Shown one piece after another: positions 6,732 to 10,065 of a DNA stretch of 10,065 nt. This stretch comes from a gamma proteobacterium symbiont of Lucinoma myriamae (lineage in GTDB: Bacteria; Pseudomonadota; Gammaproteobacteria; GRL18). A program made the translations under genes and the position numbers. Location: positions 1 through 10,065 of the forward strand of contig JAHXIM010000487.1 of NCBI GenBank assembly GCA_025655635.1. The letters run 5' to 3'. The notes under the pieces are model-generated. The model made no database searches. It was not told where the DNA came from and saw only the letters and a list, made by a program, of their open reading frames with translations. The stretch's first letter is position 1; every line of letters starts with the position of its first letter.

Positions 6732-8522
6732 AACATCTGTTCCTTTTATTATTGCCACATGATATGAGAGTAATTGTAATGGGACAGTGAATACCATCGG
6801 GGCGATCAAAGAATCTATTTCTCCAACTTTAATAACTTTAATAACTTTAATCGATTCTTCTTCGAGATCGGCATGAGTGTCAGAGAATACGTAGAGTTTA
6901 CCTCCTCGAGTTTTTACTTCCTGCAGGTTGGATTTTAATTTTCCGATAAGATCATTATTGGGTGCAACTGCGACCACCGGCATATCGGCATCAACCAGTG
7001 CCAGCGGACCATGCTTTAATTCACCGGCCGGGTAGGCTTCTGCATGTATATAGGATATTTCTTTTAGTTTTAATGCCCCTTCCATGGCAATAGGGTATTG
7101 TGTTCCTCTGCCCAAAAATAAAGTGTTCTGTTTATCAGAAAACTCTTTTGACAGTTCAGCAATTTCTTTATCTAATAATAATGCTTTTTCAATTTGTCCC
7201 GGTAGTTTTCTTAATGCTTCTACTGCTTCTACTTCCAGTTTTGTATTCCCTTTTTCTTTGGCAACACACACCACAAGCATTAGTAAAGCCGTTAGTTGTG
7301 TTGTAAAGGCTTTGGTTGATGCTACCCCAATTTCCGGCCCTGCATGGGTCATAAAAGCCAGATTTGATTCTCTCACCAAAGAACTTTCTGGTACATTACA
7401 AATAACCAGGGAGTGCTGCACACCCTGTTTTTTTGCCTCTCTTAAGGCTGCCAGAGTATCGGCGGTTTCACCTGATTGAGAAATGGTGACAATAAGAGTT
7501 TTTTCACTATAGACTGCTTTACGATAACGAAATTCACTGGCAACCTCAACCATACAGGGAATACCTACGATTCCTTCAAACCAGTATTTTGCTACTAATC
7601 CTGAGTGATAACTGGTACCGCAGGCAATAATATAGACTGAATCAATTTCTTTAAAAATTTTTTCTGCGCCATAGCCAAAAGAATTTGTAAAGACATGGGT
7701 ATTATCAATGCGTCCTTCTAAAGTATCAGCAACCGCCTTGGGTTGTTCATAAATTTCTTTTAGCATGTAGTGACGGTATTCACCGCGTTCTACAGCATCT
7801 GCACTGATTTCACTCTTTTTCATGGGGCGTTCAACTTCTTCCCCTGATTTATCATAAATAACAATGGAATTACGGGTGATGTCAGCAATATCGCCTTCTT
7901 CCAAAAAGATAAATTGCTGTGTTACGGGAAGCAGAGCAGAGACATCTGAGGCAATAAAGTTTTCGCCAATACCTAAACCAATTACTAATGGACTGCCGCT
8001 TCTCGCAGCAATCAGACGTTCTTCATTATTGTCAATTACGCCTAAGGCATAAGCTCCATTTAAATGCTTAATGGTTGCACGCACCGAACTTAATAAATCT
8101 TTTCCCTGTTTTTTATATTTTCCAATCAGATGGACAATACTTTCACTATCGGTTTGTGAACAAAACTCAATTCCTTCTGAACCCAGTTTATTTTTTATTT
8201 GTTCATAGTTTTCGATAATTCCATTATGAACCAGAGCAATATTATCCTCACTCATATGCGGGTGGGCATTATGTTCTGCTGGTTCTCCATGTGTCGCCCA
8301 ACGGGTATGAGCCACGCCAATACTGCCTTTTATTGGATTTAGTTCTAATTCATCCTCAAGCCTGGCAACTTTTCCCAGAGCCCTTTGTCTGCTGATTGTT
8401 TTATCTTTTCCCTGAATAGCTAATCCGGCGGAATCATAGCCTCTGTATTCCAGTCTTTTCAGACCTTCTATTAAAATCGCTTCAACGTTCCGTTCTGCAA
8501 TAGCACCGACTATTCCGCACAT
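6690..8522 (-). CDS. glmS: Glutamine-fructose-6-phosphate aminotransferase
   Basis: GlmS makes glucosamine-6-phosphate from fructose-6-phosphate and glutamine, the first committed step to UDP-GlcNAc for peptidoglycan and lipid A; it is cytosolic. The 610 residues match the E. coli length (609). Cys2 is the glutaminase nucleophile (MCGIVG), with HTRWATHG (72-79) and HNGIIENY (99-106) in the glutaminase domain. Two SIS sugar-binding domains follow, with CGTSYHSG (301-308), SQSGETADT (348-356) and STKAFTTQ (402-409). Isomerase residues Lys485, Glu488 and His504 and the C-terminal Lys605 are present. The ATG at 8522 follows CAGGA (8533-8529) at a six-base spacing. It lies 40 bases downstream of glmU in the same direction. 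A 9-bp triplet repeat near the 3' end adds IKV units. No clear terminator separates it from tnsA. Confidence 0.98.
   Translation of the reverse strand: MCGIVGAIAERNVEAILIEGLKRLEYRGYDSAGLAIQGKDKTISRQRALGKVARLEDELELNPIKGSIGVAHTRWATHGEPAEHNAHPHMSEDNIALVHNGIIENYEQIKNKLGSEGIEFCSQTDSESIVHLIGKYKKQGKDLLSSVRATIKHLNGAYALGVIDNNEERLIAARSGSPLVIGLGIGENFIASDVSALLPVTQQFIFLEEGDIADITRNSIVIYDKSGEEVERPMKKSEISADAVERGEYRHYMLKEIYEQPKAVADTLEGRIDNTHVFTNSFGYGAEKIFKEIDSVYIIACGTSYHSGLVAKYWFEGIVGIPCMVEVASEFRYRKAVYSEKTLIVTISQSGETADTLAALREAKKQGVQHSLVICNVPESSLVRESNLAFMTHAGPEIGVASTKAFTTQLTALLMLVVCVAKEKGNTKLEVEAVEALRKLPGQIEKALLLDKEIAELSKEFSDKQNTLFLGRGTQYPIAMEGALKLKEISYIHAEAYPAGELKHGPLALVDADMPVVAVAPNNDLIGKLKSNLQEVKTRGGKLYVFSDTHADLEEESIKVIKVIKVGEIDSLIAPMVFTVPLQLLSYHVAIIKGTDVDQPRNLAKSVTVE
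6825..6851 (+). repeat. Three perfect 9-bp tandem repeats inside glmS
   Basis: The unit AACTTTAAT occurs three times without change, at 6825, 6834 and 6843. It is in frame and encodes IKV three times (GlmS residues 558-566). The stretch lies in the second SIS domain in a region that differs from E. coli GlmS, probably a surface strand or loop that tolerates small length changes. Confidence 0.9.
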
Positions 8523-8528
8523 AGTTTA

Positions 8529-8533
8529 TCCTG
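8529..8533 (-). promoter_or_regulatory. Ribosome-binding site of glmS
   Basis: CAGGA on the minus strand, six bases before the glmS ATG, within the 40-base glmU-glmS gap. I saw no terminator in that gap, so the two genes are probably co-transcribed. Confidence 0.65.
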
Positions 8534-8562
8534 TTATTTTTATTATAAAGATGAGTTTTCAA

Positions 8563-9951
8563 TCATTTCTGTTTACTGGGTCTTTTCCAGCCATCAAGCG
8601 TTTTTTGTCCCGCTCTGGTGAAGGTTAATTTATCTGCTTCTGCATTTCTACTTAGTGTTGATCCTGCTCCAATAGTTGCACCATGGCCTATCTCAATAGG
8701 TGCAACTAATGCTGTATTTGATCCGATAAAAGCATTATCGCCAATTTTAGTTAAATGTTTATAGGCACCATCATAATTACAGGTAATAGTACCTGCACCA
8801 ATATTGACGTTTTCACCCATTTCAGTATCACCAATATAGCTTAAGTGGTTTACTTTTGATCCTTTGGCTATATGTGATTTTTTTATTTCAACAAAGTTAC
8901 CGACTTTGGCATTGTCATCCAGTTTTGTATCTGGCCTTAATCGTGAAAATGGGCCTATATGACAGCCATTAGCAATTGTTGATTTATCCAGAATACAATT
9001 TTCCAGAATTTCAACATTATCGTCAATGGTAATATCTTTTATAATCGTGTTAGCACCAATGGTGACATTACTGCCTATCTTGCAGTGACCTTCTATAATG
9101 ACATTAATATCAATAATGACATCATGGCCCACTTCAATAGTACCTCGCAAGTCAAAGCGACTGGGATCCCTAAGTGTTACACCCTCTTTCATCAGTCGGT
9201 ATGCCTGACGTTTTTGATATTCTCGTTCTAGTTCAGCCAATTGAATTTTATTATTAATACCTTCAATTTCCTTATTGTCATCAACAATACAGCTTTGAAC
9301 AACTTCTCCTTCCACAATAGCTAACTCAATCAGATCAGTTAAATAATATTCCCCCTGAGCATTGTTATTGCCTATCCTGATTAACCACTGTTTTAATTTA
9401 TCGCCATCAACCACCATGACACCAGTATTTATCTCAGTAATTTGTTTTATTGCCTCGCTGGCATCTTTCTGTTCTACAATTTTTTCAATCTTCGACTCGC
9501 TATTTCTGACAATACGCCCATAGCCCTGTGGATCATCCAGATTTGCGGTTAATAGTGCAATTGAGCTACTTTGTTTTGCTGCTAATAATTTATTAAGTGT
9601 TTCTGAACTCAGTAAAGGTACATCACCATATAAAATTAAAACATTTGCCGAATCATCTACTGTATCTATTGCCTGTTGTACTGCATGCCCGGTACCTAAT
9701 TGTTCTTTTTGCTCACACCAAATCAGCTGTCTATCTATTAATAAATTTTTTACCTGCTCTCCGCCATGACCATAAATCAAACTGATTGATTCTGCCTTGA
9801 GTTCTTCTGCGCTTTCTATTACGTGCTCTACGAGTGATTTGCCTGCTAGTTTATGTAATACTTTGGGTAAATTTGAATACATTCTCGTGCCTTTTCCAGC
9901 GGCTAGAATTACAACTTGGAGCTTCTTTTTTGACCGTGTCTTTGTATTCAT
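8563..9951 (-). CDS. glmU: Bifunctional GlmU: GlcNAc-1-P uridyltransferase / GlcN-1-P acetyltransferase
   Basis: GlmU acetylates glucosamine-1-phosphate with acetyl-CoA and then couples it to UTP, giving UDP-GlcNAc for the cell envelope. The 462 residues fit the family (E. coli 456). The N-terminal nucleotidyltransferase has LAAGKGTRM (16-24) with PK at 29-30, QLGTGHA (84-90), the metal-binding Asp110 in YGDVPL, and EINTGVMV. From about residue 265 it becomes a left-handed beta-helix of hexapeptide repeats (IGSNVTIGANTII and similar). The acetyltransferase His369 lies in VNHLSYIGD, and NIGAGTITCNYDG follows. All catalytic residues seem intact. The start at 9951 gives a short basic extension (MNTKTRSKKK) before the conserved LQVVILAAGKG; AAGAG lies loosely upstream. 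In many proteobacteria glmU follows the atp operon, which would lie beyond the right edge. Confidence 0.97.
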   Translation of the reverse strand: MNTKTRSKKKLQVVILAAGKGTRMYSNLPKVLHKLAGKSLVEHVIESAEELKAESISLIYGHGGEQVKNLLIDRQLIWCEQKEQLGTGHAVQQAIDTVDDSANVLILYGDVPLLSSETLNKLLAAKQSSSIALLTANLDDPQGYGRIVRNSESKIEKIVEQKDASEAIKQITEINTGVMVVDGDKLKQWLIRIGNNNAQGEYYLTDLIELAIVEGEVVQSCIVDDNKEIEGINNKIQLAELEREYQKRQAYRLMKEGVTLRDPSRFDLRGTIEVGHDVIIDINVIIEGHCKIGSNVTIGANTIIKDITIDDNVEILENCILDKSTIANGCHIGPFSRLRPDTKLDDNAKVGNFVEIKKSHIAKGSKVNHLSYIGDTEMGENVNIGAGTITCNYDGAYKHLTKIGDNAFIGSNTALVAPIEIGHGATIGAGSTLSRNAEADKLTFTRAGQKTLDGWKRPSKQK

Positions 9952-9982
9952 TATTCATTTTCTCTTAAAATGTCTTATTATT

Positions 9983-10065
9983 GTGTACGCCCGTCATGGG
10001 CATAAACTAATGGGGTGTAAGTCCCCTGTAGGAGGATCACCGCTATGTAAATTGTATCCAACCAT
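9983..10065 (+). ncRNA. Probable 5' end of a group II intron (domain I, partial)
   Basis: From GTGTACGCCC at 9983 the plus strand carries two small hairpins: GCCC-GTCAT-GGGC (9989-10001) and GGGG-TGTAAGT-CCCC (10012-10026), the second followed by GTAGGAGG. This order (a GUGYG-like start, a CGCCC...ATGGGC hairpin, then a GGG-GTGTAAGT-CCC hairpin) is what I recall from the 5' region of bacterial group II introns. The first bases GTGTA depart from GUGYG by one. The ribozyme body and any maturase gene would lie past the right edge. It points away from glmU, starting 31 bases upstream of its ATG. It could instead be a remnant or another structured RNA. Confidence 0.5.

Noticed and set aside
7084..7479. 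131-codon open frame on the plus strand within glmS
   Set aside because: It is antisense to a highly conserved essential gene, and its translation looks like a frame shadow with no recognisable domain.

Overview
The window reads as a piece of an AT-rich proteobacterial chromosome, probably gammaproteobacterial. This rests on the glmU-glmS pair and on a GlmS C-terminus (DQPRNLAKSVTVE) like that of E. coli. I cannot name the species from the sequence.

Layout from right to left, the direction in which most genes are read. At the far right (about 9983-10065, + strand) is what looks like the 5' end of a group II intron, cut by the window edge. Next come two cell-wall precursor genes on the minus strand, glmU (9951-8563) and glmS (8522-6690). 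They act in sequence to make glucosamine-6-phosphate and then UDP-N-acetylglucosamine. The end of glmS is the classical attachment site of Tn7. Exactly 25 bases past the glmS stop, a Tn7-type end begins at 6664 (TGTG, then a TnsB-site-like GATAATAAAG). Behind it lie overlapping tnsA, tnsB and tnsC genes (6587-2293). TnsA and TnsB have all their catalytic residues and TnsC has its ATPase motifs. TnsC is short at its C-terminus, possibly through a one-base frameshift.

Left of tnsC, where Tn7 carries tnsD, there is instead a LuxR-type regulator (2231-1494). After it come a HisC-like PLP aminotransferase (1373-309, minus) and, convergent with it, a plus-strand pair: the 3' end of an unidentified gene (to 73) and a TusA-family sulfur-carrier protein (75-302). 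No second transposon end was found in the window, so these genes are probably cargo of the element, whose left end should lie beyond position 1.

The core transposition machinery (cut and join) is therefore present beside its expected target, but no target-selector gene (tnsD/tniQ or tnsE) is visible. The visible cargo combines an aminotransferase, a sulfur carrier and a regulator. This could be the edge of a small biosynthetic or sulfur-metabolism cluster, but that is inference. A 14-base dyad between luxR and hisC is a candidate operator. No gap longer than 300 bases lacks a gene.
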